A DNA stretch of 64,000 bases from Nostoc piscinale CENA21 (GCF_001298445.1 NZ_CP012036.1:791267-855266); one strand, 5' to 3'; counted from the stretch's first letter, positions 27,777-39,028 are shown. The notes: generated by a model not told the origin, from the letters alone. Numbers and translations: made by a program.

Positions 27777-30700
27777 TCAAGCGATTACACTGGCGATCGC
27801 ATCTAGTAGTTGTTGTGGTTCAATTGGTTTAGCGAGATGTGCTTGAAATCCCGCCGCGAGGATTTGACGTTGATTTGTCTCCCCAACAAAAGCAGTCAAG
27901 GCGATCGCGGGAATCTCTCGGTTAAATTGCGGTAGTAGATGACGCACTTGATGAATAAAAGTGTAGCCGTCCATGTCTGGCATTCCAATATCACTGATCA
28001 GCAAATCGAATTTTGCTGTAGCTAACAAAGGTAGGGCTTTGATCGGAGATAATACTTCTTTGACAAATGCGCCTTCTTGTTCCAGTAGCACCTTCACCAG
28101 TTCGAGAGAATCGGCCTCATCATCAACCACAACCACGCGGAGTTTTTCTATACTCAATGTTTGACAGTTGGAGTCGTCAGGAGTATCAAGATTTGATGCA
28201 GACATTAAAGGTAACTGTACTGTAAAGGTTGCCCCTTGTCCTTCTCCGGCACTGGCAGCATTGATACTCCCCCCATGTGCTTCAATTATTTGACGGGCGA
28301 TCGCCAACCCCAGCCCTAACCCCCCCAAAACTCCGAGTTGTCGAACTATCCTGCTGTTGGAATAACTCAAACACGAATGGTAAAAATTCTGTTTGAATGC
28401 CTTTACCAGTATCAATCACTTGAATTTGTGCATGGTTATCAATACAAGTGAGTTGCACTGTCACCTGTCCACCTGTGGGAGTGAATTTAATTGCATTGGA
28501 AAGTAAATTCCAGATAACTTGTTGTAATCTGCCTGCATCCCCCCTCACATAAGCCTCTAATGGCTCTAGTAACACATCTAATCTAATAGCTTTTGCCTGT
28601 GCTGATAAATTCACAGTTTCTAAAGCCGCAGTGATTGGTTCCGATAAATTCACAACCCCCAAATTAAGAGAAAGTTTACCGCGAATGATGCGGGAGATAT
28701 CGAGGAGATCATCAATCAGTTGCGCTTGTTGTTTGGCATTCCGCTCAATCGTAATTAAGCCATGCTGGAGTTTTTCGGCATTCATCTTGGGTGATTGCAG
28801 AATTTTTGCCCAACCCAAAATCGGGTTGAGGGGAGTTCGCAATTCATGGGAGAGAATCGCCAAAAATTCATCTTTCATCCGATTGGCGCGTTCTGCAACT
28901 TCCCTTGCAGTTTGTTCCTGTTGGAATAATTTTTCTCGTTGGGCTTCTATGGCTTTGCGATCGCTAATATTCTTAAATAAAATGGCAACTTTATGGTTTG
29001 CTGCCCGTTCAATGGGGAAGGCATAAACCTCAAACCAGCGATTCATAACCTCAGAGCCATTTTCAAAGCGCACAGGTTCACCGGTGAGGGCAACTCTGCC
29101 ATAAGTTTCAAACCAAAATTCTTCTAAATTAGGAAGAAGTTGCCGGGCTGTTTTACCAACTGCCTGTCGAAGTCCGGTTTCTCGCTCAAAAGCAGGGTTA
29201 ATTTCTAAGAAGCAATAATCAACTGGTTTGTTGTTTTCATCAAACAACATTTCAACTACACAAAAACCATCTTCCATCGTCTTAAACAGGGTGCGATAAC
29301 GTTCTTCCGAACGACGCAGGGCTAACTCGGATTTTTTTTGTTCGGTAATATCGCGGTTTGTTTCTAAAACTAGTTTCTGTCCGTTGGCCTCAATTAATTG
29401 CTGACGACTCTCTACAATTACTTGCTGTCCAGTTTTTGTGGTATGTTTTAACTCTCCTGTCCATTGGCGATCGCGCTCTAAAATGGCAATGAGTTCAGCT
29501 ATAGGTAAAGGGTGGATTGTTTGCAGCAGAACATGAGTAGTCTTGCCAATTGCTGCTTCTGTTGTATAGCCGTACAGTTGCTCACAACCTTGATTCCAAC
29601 TGATAATGCCTTGCTCAAAGCCCCACACTAATATCGGTTCATAAGACAACTCAATTAGCAGCTTGAACTGGTGTAGTTTTTCTTCGGTGCGTTTGCGTTC
29701 GGTAATTTCCTCACAAACGATACTTACACCAACAACGTGTTCCCCGTCCTTCAACGGCAAAAATTTTTCTAACCACACCCGTTCTACCCCCGGTTGTGCG
29801 GGAGTTTCCCCGCGAATTTCAACGTTCAGTAATGGTTTTCCTGTTTCAAAAATCGGGCGGATGAATTGTTCGCCAGTATCGGCAATGCCTGGTAACAACT
29901 CGCGGATGGTACGCCCAATATGTTCTTCTACAGAAAATCCATTAATTTCCGCCAATCGCTGGTTAATTCGCACAAACCGCAGTTCGGGATCGAGAACAGT
30001 CAAGCCAATTGGGGCAGACTGGTAGATAGTTTCAATTTCCGTTAGTTGCTGTTGCAAGGTTGCCCGACTTGATTCTAATTCGGCTTCTAGACGCTGACGT
30101 TCTGTAATGTCTGCCACCATTCCAATCAGGCGAATTAACTGTCTTTGTTGGTCAAAAAATCCGCGTCCACTTTCCTCGAAAGTGATGATTTGCTCATCTG
30201 GACGCAGGAGTCGATAGGTTATTTTGTAGCTGTTCTTCTCAGGTGTGAGCGTCTGTATAGTTCTGATAAAGCGATCGCGATCATCAGGATGGACACGCTG
30301 AAAAAAATTTGCGCCTGTGTCTTGTTGTGCTGATGATGGACTTAACCCCAAAGTCACACTACATTGAGGCGATCGCTTCACAGCATCGGTGCTTATATCC
30401 CATTCAAAGGTAAAGATGCGAGCAACTTCCATTGCTAATTGATTGCGTTCTTCACTCTCCCGCAGTGCCGCATTTACCTGTTCTAATTCGGCAGTCCGTT
30501 CGGCAATGCGCTTTTCTAGTTCCTGGTTAATGCTTTGTAAGGTAACTTCTATCTGCTTTTGCTGGGTAATGTCTCGCGCTACGCAGTAAATCACACCCCT
30601 GCTAACTTGTGGTGATGCTGTCCACTCTAACCAGCGATCATCCCCATCTTTAGTCCGGTAACGATTCTCAAAATTGAATACAGGTATGCCTGCCTTGACT

Positions 30701-30939
30701 TTCTCCATTTCTGCCAAGGAGGCAACATGGTCATCTGGATGCACAAAGTCCAAGAAAGGGCGGGCTAAGAATTCTGCTTCTGAGTAACCGAGGATTTGAG
30801 TAAATGCCGGGTTGATCCGCCGAAAGTATCCGTCCAGACCGATTACCGACAGCAGATCAAGCGATCGCTCAAAGAAAAAGGCTTCTTCGGATAATACCAA
30901 TTCATTTACAGGTGAGAAAATATGATCTTCAGCAGTCAT
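27777..30939 (-). pseudogene. Multi-PAS hybrid histidine kinase with C-terminal receiver, frameshifted at a G7 tract
   Basis: About 1050 residues in two frames. Five PAS-like domains (first: FFFERSLDLLSVIGLDGYFR; later ones each end in DITERK/DITEQK/NISDRK), HisKA with FLAILSHELRTPLNPILGW, and HATPase with NLLSNAIKFTPTGG and DTGKGI. The first frame breaks within SFGG; removing one G of seven (28320-28326, C's on the plus strand) gives FGGLGLGLAIARQIIEAHGG and continues into a receiver with KLRVVVVDDE, LLISDIGMPDMDG (phospho-Asp) and AHLAKPIEP. No membrane helix, so a cytoplasmic sensor. ATG 30939 is preferred over 30984. It resembles the kinase at 35065-37359 in its catalytic and receiver parts. 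Confidence 0.8.
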
Positions 30940-31137
30940 AACATCAATCACGCTGGAGAAACAGCGAAATAAAAGCCAAGCCACAACCTAAAACAAGTAT
31001 TCATTACAGAGCGATCGCCGGAGTTTACGATGTAATGAATGTCATCACTATCGTATTATATTGTGATGGTTATTCAAGATGATTAATTTAAATAATCTTG
31101 CTGTTGTTAAATTTAATTTAGAGGTACAGAATTAACT

Positions 31138-32247
31138 ATGAATCAAAGTGTAGTTGGTGTGGCTGTAGTTGGAACTGGATTTGGTCAAAAAGTTCATATC
31201 CCTGGGTTTATTGCCCATCCTCGAACTCATATAGTTGCTGTTTATCATCGCGATATTCATAAAGCCCAAGCCATTGCTGATGCTCATAAAATTCCTCATG
31301 CTTGTACCAGCATTGCTGATATTGTCAATATCCCAGAAGTACAAGCAGTTAGTATTTCCACACCCCCATTTCTGCATTATGAAATGGCTAAAACTGTGCT
31401 AAAAGCAGGTAAAAATTTATTATTAGAAAAACCCACAAGTTTAAATGCCAGTGAAGCTAAAGAATTATATCAATTAGCAGTTGCCAATCAAGTAACTGCG
31501 GTATTAGATTTTGAATTTCGCTTTGTTCCTGGCTGGCAATTATTTGCAGATTTATTAGCATCAGGTTATGTCGGTAATAAACGCCTAATTAAAATTGATT
31601 GGTTTGGTTCCTCTCGTGCTGATACTTCTCGCCCGTGGAATTGGTATTCGTCTCAAGCCCAAGGCGGTGGTGCATTGGGGTCTTTGGGTTCCCACGCCTT
31701 TGATTATATTTATTGGTTATTTGGGCCTGTCCGCAGGTTAAGTGCTTATTTAAGTACAGCTATCCCCAACCGCCTTGACCCCAGCACCAATCAACTCAAG
31801 CCGGTGGAGACCGATGATAATTGTTTGCTATCCCTGGAATTAGCTGATGGGACACCTTGTCAACTTAATATTAGTGCTGTGGTTCACGCACCGCGCACTC
31901 ATTGGCTAGAAGTGTATGGCGATCGCGGTACTTTAGTATTAGGTAGCGAAAATCAAAAAGACTACATCCACGGTTTTCGCGTTTGGGGTTCCCAAGTCGG
32001 ACAACCACTCACAGAAATTGAAATTCCTCAGTCGTTAATGTTTACCCAAAACTTTACCGACGGACGTATTTCTGCATTCATCCGCGTAGTAGACCAATGG
32101 CTGCAAGGAATTGACCAAAAGCAGTCAGTAGTCCCATCTTTGCGTGAAGGTGTCTATTCGCAATTATTAATGGATTTATCCCATCAATCTCATCAAACTA
32201 GCAGTTGGGTAGATGTTCCTAGTTTGGAAGATTATCTAGAAAATTAA
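31138..32247 (+). CDS. Gfo/Idh/MocA family oxidoreductase
   Basis: 369 residues. The N-terminal Rossmann fold has GVAVVGTGFGQKVHIPGF (GxGxxG) and the C-terminal domain begins near the EKPTSLNASEA motif, where EKP is the family's conserved Lys; GGGALGSLGSHAFDYIYWLF carries the usual GG..D/H..D motif. NAD(P)-dependent oxidation or reduction of a sugar or related substrate is expected; the substrate is unknown. It stands alone between signalling genes with a HIP1-containing 3' flank. Confidence 0.9.
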   Translation: MNQSVVGVAVVGTGFGQKVHIPGFIAHPRTHIVAVYHRDIHKAQAIADAHKIPHACTSIADIVNIPEVQAVSISTPPFLHYEMAKTVLKAGKNLLLEKPTSLNASEAKELYQLAVANQVTAVLDFEFRFVPGWQLFADLLASGYVGNKRLIKIDWFGSSRADTSRPWNWYSSQAQGGGALGSLGSHAFDYIYWLFGPVRRLSAYLSTAIPNRLDPSTNQLKPVETDDNCLLSLELADGTPCQLNISAVVHAPRTHWLEVYGDRGTLVLGSENQKDYIHGFRVWGSQVGQPLTEIEIPQSLMFTQNFTDGRISAFIRVVDQWLQGIDQKQSVVPSLREGVYSQLLMDLSHQSHQTSSWVDVPSLEDYLEN

Positions 32248-32392
32248 AACTAGGGTGAGGTTAAAAATTTAGGATGATTGCTGAGATGGCACGTAAATTA
32301 TTGACAATTGGCAAAAATCAAGCATTTAGTAAGCGATCGCATCCCATACCACACTGTGCTAATTTGCAAACAAAGCCATTAGCATAAGTATT

Positions 32393-34354
32393 ATGCTGCT
32401 GCAAATTGCTAAGTCTATCTTCCATCGTCGGCTAACTAATGCGATCGCTCTTCCTAGCGTTCTACTATTGTTATTTGCTGGGGTTTCTCTTTGGCAAGTT
32501 AACCGTCTACTCTCGGCACTGCAATGGGTAGATCATACAGATCAGGTAATTACCCAAGCTTACCGCACCCACAACTTATTGCTGGATATACAAGCAGGAT
32601 CACGCGGTTACATCATTACTGGCAAAGAATATTTCCTGCAACCTTACCAAGAAGCTCAATCAACTATTGATGCTGCTTTTTTAGAATTAAAAAATTTAGT
32701 TGCAGATAATCCTCCTCAAGTTGAACGTGTCAATCAACTCCAGCTGCAATCTCAAGAGTGGAATCGTTTAATTTCTCAAACAATAGAAATCCGTCGTCGG
32801 CTAGGAAAAGTTGAACCTTTGGTAGCATTTGAGGTGCGTCAGCAGAAGATGGATGCAATGCGCCAGCAAATCTCGGATTTTATTGCTACAGAAGAACAAC
32901 TACGTAACCAGCGCAGCCGGACTGCTCGCTATACAGCACGACAAGTAAGTGCAACTAGCATAATTTTGGCATTGGTTATGGGGGTAACTCTTGCTTACTA
33001 CATTCGCCAACAAATATATAAGGTATCGCAAACTTATGAACATGCTTTGAACACTGCGATTGAGCAAACACAAAAAGCTCAACGTTCGGCACAACGCTTG
33101 GCTGATTTGCATCAAATTGACCGAGCAATTTTATCGGCTCAACCTGATGTCACAATTATTAGGGATGGTTTGGGCAGATTGCGTCAACTGATAAATTGCC
33201 AACAAGCATTTTCTATCTTGTTTAATTTTGAAAACAAAACAGCCGAAGTGCTTGCAGGAAATGCTGATAGCGAATTACAACTAGCTGAAGGTACTACACT
33301 GCCAATTACTGATTTTGCGCCTGTAGAAGTTCTACAAACACCACAAATTTTTTCAGCTGATAATGAATATCCGCCAATTGTCAAACAACTGCTGGCTACA
33401 GAGTTAAATAGTTGTCTAATTATCCCAATGCAGGTGGAAGATACTGTGATTGGTCAAGTAATTTTAGCTCAATCTCAAGGTTCAAGTTTTAGTAGTGAAC
33501 TTGTAGAAATTGCCAGTGAAGTCTCAGCACAATTAGCGATCGCAATTCAACAATCTCAACTCCGCCAACAACTCCAAGATTATGCCGCTCAATTAGAGCA
33601 GCGAGTATCACAACGTACTGCCCAACTTGAGGAAGTTAATCAAGAATTAGAAGCTTTTAACTACACTGTTTCTCACGACTTACGCGCTCCCCTACGTACT
33701 ATGCAAGGTTTTGCCCAAGCTTTGCTAGAAGATTACAGCGATCAACTAGACTCCTTTGGTCAAAGCTACCTCAACTACATTGGTGAGGGGGCGTTGCAAA
33801 TGGATACCTTAATTACTGACTTGCTAAGTTACGGCCGTCTCGCTCGTGTTCAAATTCAAATTCTACCTGTTGACTTAAATACTGTAGTTGGAGAAGCACT
33901 TAAACAATTAGACGCACAAATTAAACAACAGCAAGCACAAGTTAAAATTGATAATTCTTTACCCCAAGTTTTGGCTCATCGATCTACCCTAGTACAAGTA
34001 CTAACAAATTTATTAAGCAACGCCATCAAGTTTGTTAAGTCCGATGATATACCTATTGTGCATATCTACTCCGAAGAGTATATTCAACAAGGTACTACTT
34101 GGAGCAAGTTGTGGATTGCTGATAATGGCATTGGCATTGCACCAGAACACCAAGAGCGGATTTTTCGGGTTTTTGAACGACTCCACGGCATAGAAGCTTA
34201 TCCTGGTACAGGTATTGGACTGGCGATCGTGCGGAAAGCCTTAGAACGGATGGGCGGTTTGTGTGGAGTAGAATCGCAGCTAAATAAAGGTAGCAGTTTC
34301 TGGATTGCTTTACCAAAAGCTGTTCGTGACCGCCAAGACACTATAGATAGTTAA
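32393..34354 (+). CDS. CHASE3-GAF sensor histidine kinase
   Basis: 653 residues: helix (~18-36), CHASE3 extracytoplasmic domain (~40-182, with GSRGYIITGKE), second helix (~187-204), a GAF-like domain (~235-390) and a coiled-coil linker, then HisKA with phospho-His428 in YTVSHDLRAPLRTMQGFAQA, N-box NLLSNAIKFVKSDD and G-boxes DNGIGIAPEHQ and GTGIGLAIV. The phytochrome-type HisKA (F/YxxxVSHDLRAPL) fits partners of Rcp1-like regulators, and such a regulator starts 235 bases downstream. External signal unknown. Confidence 0.9.
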   Translation: MLLQIAKSIFHRRLTNAIALPSVLLLLFAGVSLWQVNRLLSALQWVDHTDQVITQAYRTHNLLLDIQAGSRGYIITGKEYFLQPYQEAQSTIDAAFLELKNLVADNPPQVERVNQLQLQSQEWNRLISQTIEIRRRLGKVEPLVAFEVRQQKMDAMRQQISDFIATEEQLRNQRSRTARYTARQVSATSIILALVMGVTLAYYIRQQIYKVSQTYEHALNTAIEQTQKAQRSAQRLADLHQIDRAILSAQPDVTIIRDGLGRLRQLINCQQAFSILFNFENKTAEVLAGNADSELQLAEGTTLPITDFAPVEVLQTPQIFSADNEYPPIVKQLLATELNSCLIIPMQVEDTVIGQVILAQSQGSSFSSELVEIASEVSAQLAIAIQQSQLRQQLQDYAAQLEQRVSQRTAQLEEVNQELEAFNYTVSHDLRAPLRTMQGFAQALLEDYSDQLDSFGQSYLNYIGEGALQMDTLITDLLSYGRLARVQIQILPVDLNTVVGEALKQLDAQIKQQQAQVKIDNSLPQVLAHRSTLVQVLTNLLSNAIKFVKSDDIPIVHIYSEEYIQQGTTWSKLWIADNGIGIAPEHQERIFRVFERLHGIEAYPGTGIGLAIVRKALERMGGLCGVESQLNKGSSFWIALPKAVRDRQDTIDS

Positions 34355-34588
34355 TGACTATCTACGTAGTAGGTTTTTTCTATGTAACTTCGATAACTCC
34401 TGCGATAGAAGACAAAAATCGAGAAATTGCTCAGGATAATAATAGGGTGTACTTAATTATCCCAGAAAAACACATAGCAATTTGTGGGACTAAGGAGTGG
34501 AATATATGAAAAATCAACTAAATATAAAGTATAAAATAACACGTTTAAATAACTTTTGGTTTATTCTGTCAAAAGCTACACAATACCA

Positions 34589-35047
34589 ATGAATAGCTTA
34601 TCCACAGGAGAGACAATTTTACTAGTAGAAGATAATCCGCAAGATATTCTCCTGGTGCAAAGAGCGTTTCGCAAAGCTGGCATTACTAACCCATTAAAAA
34701 TAGTAACTGATGGGGATGCAGCTGTGCTTTACCTTTCTGGAGAAGCAGCTTATGGCGATCGCAGCCTTTATCCAATACCCGCCTTAATCTTGCTTGATTT
34801 AAAATTGCCGCGTCGTTCTGGGGCTGAGGTATTGACGTGGTTAAGACAACAGCCGGGAATTAAGCGTCTGCCAGTGGTTGTTTTGACAGCTTCTCAAGAA
34901 TATACAGATGTTAATCGTCTGTATGACTTAGGTGCAAATGCTTACATGGTTAAACCTGTGGCTTTCGATAATTTAGTCGAAATTGTCACCATTATTAACC
35001 AACATTGGCTAGTTTTTAACCAAAAACCAGAACTGGGTACTTCTTAA
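34589..35047 (+). CDS. Rcp1-like single-domain response regulator
   Basis: 152 residues from ATG 34589 (MNSLSTGETILLVEDNPQDI). Receiver with acidic pair ED, LILLDLKLPRRSGAEVL (phospho-Asp), VVVLTAS and YMVKPVAF (Lys). The ILLVEDNPQDILLVQRAF form and extended length are typical of Rcp1/phytochrome-associated CheY proteins, which have no output domain. It lies between a CHASE3-HK and a hybrid HK that starts 17 bases after its stop, suggesting a phosphorelay encoded in order kinase, receiver, hybrid kinase. Confidence 0.9.
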   Translation: MNSLSTGETILLVEDNPQDILLVQRAFRKAGITNPLKIVTDGDAAVLYLSGEAAYGDRSLYPIPALILLDLKLPRRSGAEVLTWLRQQPGIKRLPVVVLTASQEYTDVNRLYDLGANAYMVKPVAFDNLVEIVTIINQHWLVFNQKPELGTS

Positions 35048-35064
35048 ATTAATTATTAAGTTCA

Positions 35065-37359
35065 ATGTTACGCATTCTCCTGATTGACGACAATCCCCAT
35101 GATCGCTTGCTGGCAATTCATGCCTTAGAGCGAGAGTTTGCCGATCTTCAGTTCCAGCAAGTGACTCGCCCACAAGAGCTTGAGCAGGCATTGTTACATG
35201 GAGGATTTGACTTAGTAATTACTGACTATGAACTGCGTTGGAGTGATGGCATAACAGTACTTCGTGAAATAAAAACCCGCTATCCCGAAATACCAGTAGT
35301 AATGTTCACTAACAGTGGCTCACAAGAAATTGCAGTGGAGGCCATGAAATCTGGTTTGGATGACTATGTAATCAAGTCTCCAACTAACTATATGCGTTTA
35401 CCTGTGGCAGTGCGTCTGGCACTCAAGCAAGCTACAACTCAACGCCAAATGCAGGGGTTAGAAACGCGCTTTCAAACCTTACTTAATCAACTTAAAGTTG
35501 GAGTTTACCGCATCACTACCGAAGGAATTATCCTAGAAGCCAACGCTGCATTTTTACAACTGCTGGGTTTAGATTCATTAACGGAAATTCCTGTAAATGA
35601 AACCCTTGAACCTTACTTTTCATCAGAAGACTATGCCCGACTCTTGCAACAACTGAGAACGAATGGAGATGGGCGGGAGCGGGAATTATTGTTACACCGC
35701 ATCGATGGCAGTGAAATTTGGGTAAGGATTAGTCAAACTTTTACTACTAACGGCAATACTACAATTATTGATGGCATTATTGAAGACATTACTGAGCGCA
35801 AATATGCACAAAAAGCTCTCCAGGAAAGTGAAGCTAGGTTCAGGTGGATATTTGAATCAAATGTAATTGGGATTTGTTTTTGGGATATTAATGGCAATAT
35901 TACAGCAGCTAATGATGCCTATTTACAGCTTGTAGGTTACACACACGCCAACCTGGAAACAGGAGATTTGCGTTGGACAGAAATATCTTGTTCTGATTAC
36001 AACGAGCAAGATTTACGGATCATTGAAGAACTGAAGCAGGGTGGAATTTCGACTCCTGTAGAGAAGTATTACATTCACAAAGCTGGTTATCGCGTTCCTA
36101 TTCTTATAGGTTGTGCTTTTCGAGAAGGTTCTCAAACTGATGGTTTTGCGTTTGTGGTTGATTTAACAGAACGCAAGCAGGCAGAACAAGAGCGAGAACA
36201 ACTTTTACGTAGAGAACAAACAGCACGCCAACAAGCAGAAGCGGCTAACCGAATCAAAGATGAATTTCTCGCCATTTTATCCCATGAATTGCGATCGCCA
36301 CTCAATCCAATTTTGGGCTGGTCTAAGTTACTCAATAGCCACAAACTCACCGAAGCCAAAAGAGCGGAAGCTTTAGCAACTATTGAGCGCAATGCTAAGT
36401 TACAAGCTCAACTCATCGAAGATTTATTAGATATCTCACAAATTCTGCGGGGTAAACTCAGCCTCAATATTGCTGCTGTAGATTTGAGTTCAGTAATTGC
36501 CGCAGCCTTGGAAACTGTACAGTTAGCAGCCCAAGCCAAAGATATTCAAATCCAAACTACTTTATCACCAAATGTAGGTGCTGTTTTGGGTGATACTGTA
36601 CGTTTACAGCAAGTAGTTTGGAATTTGCTTTCTAATGCTGTGAAGTTTACCTCTGCTGGTGGTCGTGTAGAAGTTCGCTTAGAGCAAGTTGGCAGACAAG
36701 CGCAAATTCAAGTCATCGACACAGGACAAGGAATTAACCCTGATTTTTTGCCTTACGTGTTTGACTACTTTCGGCAAGCAGACAGCCAAACTACCAGAAG
36801 ATTTGGTGGGCTGGGATTAGGGCTGGCAATTGTCAAACATTTGGTAGAGTTACATGGTGGCGCAGTTTGGGCAGCCAGCCCAGGAGAAGGGCAAGGCGCT
36901 ATCTTTACTGTGAGAATACCGTTAATCAAAAATCAGACTCAGCTACCTCAGAGTACTGAACAGTCTGATATTTACCAAGAGTTAACGGGGATTCGTATCT
37001 TAGTAGTAGATGATGAAGTAGATTCGCGTGAGGTCGTGGCTTTCATGCTCAAAGAGTGTGGTGCAGAAGTCATCGCAGTTGCATCGGCCACAGAAGCACT
37101 CTCGGCTTTTAACCAATTACGACCAGATGTAGTTGTCTTTGATATTGGAATGCCTGATGTCGATGGTTATACATTGATGCGCCAAATTAGAAGTCTACCA
37201 ACAGAAAAAGGCGGGCAAGTTCCGGCGATCGCCCTCACAGCTTATGCAGGAGAATTAAATAAGGAACAAGCTCTTTTGGCTGGTTTTCAAATCCACTCCT
37301 CTAAGCCAGTCGAGCCGAATGAGTTAGTTAGGCTGATTACTCAATTAGTTAAATCATAG
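35065..37359 (+). CDS. REC-PAS-PAS-HisKA-HATPase-REC hybrid histidine kinase
   Basis: 764 residues. N-terminal receiver (~1-120; MLRILLIDDNPHDR, LVITDYELRWSDG), two PAS domains (~130-245, ~255-375), HisKA with FLAILSHELRSPLNPILGWS, N-box NLLSNAVKFTSAGG, G-boxes DTGQGINPD and GGLGLGLAIV, and a C-terminal receiver (~640-764; IRILVVDDEVDSR, VVVFDIGMPDVDG, HSSKPVEP). No membrane helix. It starts 17 bases after the Rcp1-like gene and is probably co-transcribed. Its second half closely parallels the kinase at 27777-30939, which points to duplication. Confidence 0.9.
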   Translation: MLRILLIDDNPHDRLLAIHALEREFADLQFQQVTRPQELEQALLHGGFDLVITDYELRWSDGITVLREIKTRYPEIPVVMFTNSGSQEIAVEAMKSGLDDYVIKSPTNYMRLPVAVRLALKQATTQRQMQGLETRFQTLLNQLKVGVYRITTEGIILEANAAFLQLLGLDSLTEIPVNETLEPYFSSEDYARLLQQLRTNGDGRERELLLHRIDGSEIWVRISQTFTTNGNTTIIDGIIEDITERKYAQKALQESEARFRWIFESNVIGICFWDINGNITAANDAYLQLVGYTHANLETGDLRWTEISCSDYNEQDLRIIEELKQGGISTPVEKYYIHKAGYRVPILIGCAFREGSQTDGFAFVVDLTERKQAEQEREQLLRREQTARQQAEAANRIKDEFLAILSHELRSPLNPILGWSKLLNSHKLTEAKRAEALATIERNAKLQAQLIEDLLDISQILRGKLSLNIAAVDLSSVIAAALETVQLAAQAKDIQIQTTLSPNVGAVLGDTVRLQQVVWNLLSNAVKFTSAGGRVEVRLEQVGRQAQIQVIDTGQGINPDFLPYVFDYFRQADSQTTRRFGGLGLGLAIVKHLVELHGGAVWAASPGEGQGAIFTVRIPLIKNQTQLPQSTEQSDIYQELTGIRILVVDDEVDSREVVAFMLKECGAEVIAVASATEALSAFNQLRPDVVVFDIGMPDVDGYTLMRQIRSLPTEKGGQVPAIALTAYAGELNKEQALLAGFQIHSSKPVEPNELVRLITQLVKS

Positions 37360-37429
37360 AAGGCAGGAGGCAAAAGGTAGGAGAAAATTCTTCTTTTACT
37401 CAGCACTCACTACTTCTCCCTTGCCTGAT

Positions 37430-37999
37430 TTAGCGTGTATGGAATTCTACTGCTGTTTGTAAAATTTTGATATCGTAATTGCCGAAGAAATCGTGACCAA
37501 GTAATCCAATACCGGCTTTTGATGCGATCGCCACTTCCAGATTATTTGCTACAATACCACCCGCAGAGATAGACTGAACTTTGCCTGTAGAAAATTGTAC
37601 TTGGCTACCGTCAGCAGTTTGCGCTTGCAGCGTACCTGTAGGTTTAATTTGCAAAGCATTCGCCATTGTTTGGGTAATTAAGGTTCCGTTAGCACCTGTA
37701 TCGACAACCATTTCAAAGGTTTTTTGGTTATTAAAGGTGACATCAATTACTGGAGTTCTACCAAAGTGACGTTTGATAGGTATCCGAAAAACTTTACCCG
37801 CAGAAGATGTGTTGATTTTCTGAGAATCACTGCAAAGCTTGGATAACTCCACCGTCATTCCAGATGCAGTCACCATAAAACAAGTGCCTTTATCTTCCGC
37901 TACTGCCCGGTGTGTCAATGCTGAGAATATCAGCGTTGGTATTACTGCAATCAACGCCAAGTTAATATTAGTAATTCCCCGTTTCCAAGCACAGTTCAT
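37430..37999 (-). CDS. Retropepsin-like aspartic protease, exported
   Basis: 189 residues with a membrane segment or signal peptide at ~11-29 (NINLALIAVIPTLIFSALTH) and a clan AA single-lobe aspartic protease domain: TFEMVVDTGANGTLITQTMA with catalytic Asp100 in DTGA, then a flap region and GIGLLGHDFFGNYDIKI (hydrophobic-G-x-D/N). Such proteins act as homodimers, probably in the periplasm. It is comparable with the TIGR02281-type proteins of bacteria. No clear operon partner. Confidence 0.8.
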   Translation of the reverse strand: MNCAWKRGITNINLALIAVIPTLIFSALTHRAVAEDKGTCFMVTASGMTVELSKLCSDSQKINTSSAGKVFRIPIKRHFGRTPVIDVTFNNQKTFEMVVDTGANGTLITQTMANALQIKPTGTLQAQTADGSQVQFSTGKVQSISAGGIVANNLEVAIASKAGIGLLGHDFFGNYDIKILQTAVEFHTR

Positions 38000-38245
38000 T
38001 TGAGAATTTTCTCCGATTGTTTATAAATATGAAAAATAAATTCTTTATTAAAATTTTAGATTGATTGTTTCAATTGCTCAATTTCACTGATTACCCAATA
38101 AGTTTGCTAGTAAAATCCAGTATTTTTTAGGATTTATTAATATTTAAACTATGAATTTTTTACCTAATAAATCTATATTATCGAGATTGAGGAAAAGCTA
38201 ACTTAAAGATTAAATGAAGAGTCAATAAATCTACTGAGGTAATAT

Positions 38246-39028
38246 TTAAAGATAGACACAAGAATTGGTGATGGCATGGATAGCAGTAGCGATCGCATTA
38301 CCCACCGCAACATCTTTTTGTTCTAAAACTATCCCTTCATCAACAGTGCGTTGCGCCACCACACCACAAACAGCCGCCGCCGCAAATTGATACACACCCG
38401 CCATTTTGAACAATGTGCCGCATTCCATTTCGTAGTTCAAAATATTCAACCGTCGATACTCTTCAGTAATTCCACGCAGCGATCGCATTAAATAGGGATT
38501 TGCTGAATCAGTGCGTTCCTGTCCTTCATAAAAAGTATCAACAGATGCCGTAATTCCTAAATAATGCTCAAATCCTAATTCTTGTGCAGCCTTGACTAAA
38601 GCCACCGTCATAAACGGATCAGCCGCCGCCGGATATTCTATAGGTGCAATGTCATTAGCTGTACCTTGACGACACAAAGCCGCACTACTAATCACAATAC
38701 TGCCGACTGGTACATGAGGTTGAATTGAGCCACAAGTCCCGATGCGAATAATTTGCCGGATTCCCACCTGCACCAATTCATTCACCACAATACTTAAAGA
38801 AGGCGCACCCATCCCACTAGTTGCTGATAAGATGGGGCGATGATTCGGTAAATAGCCTAAATAACTATCTAAACCTCGATTTTGGGACAATAAACGCACA
38901 TCTTGTAAATAATTTTGGGCAATCAGACGAGTGCGATCGCGATCGCCCGATAATAAAGCAATCTCAGGCGGCGATTTTCCTAAATCCTCTTGCCCAAAAC
39001 CAATATGATAAAAGCGTTTATTTGTCAT
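38246..39028 (-). CDS. udp: Uridine phosphorylase
   Basis: 260 residues from ATG 39028 (MTNKRFYHIGFGQEDLG). Nucleoside phosphorylase family I: LLSGDRDRTRLIAQ (phosphate site, GDR), SGMGAPSLSIVVNELVQVGI, IRIGTCGSIQPHVPVGSIVI and the late nucleoside-binding NYEMECGTLFKMAG. It cleaves uridine to uracil and ribose-1-phosphate and would feed upp in pyrimidine salvage. The frame extends upstream to 39076 without family similarity. It follows the WYL regulator by 56 bases on the same strand. Confidence 0.85.
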   Translation of the reverse strand: MTNKRFYHIGFGQEDLGKSPPEIALLSGDRDRTRLIAQNYLQDVRLLSQNRGLDSYLGYLPNHRPILSATSGMGAPSLSIVVNELVQVGIRQIIRIGTCGSIQPHVPVGSIVISSAALCRQGTANDIAPIEYPAAADPFMTVALVKAAQELGFEHYLGITASVDTFYEGQERTDSANPYLMRSLRGITEEYRRLNILNYEMECGTLFKMAGVYQFAAAAVCGVVAQRTVDEGIVLEQKDVAVGNAIATAIHAITNSCVYL

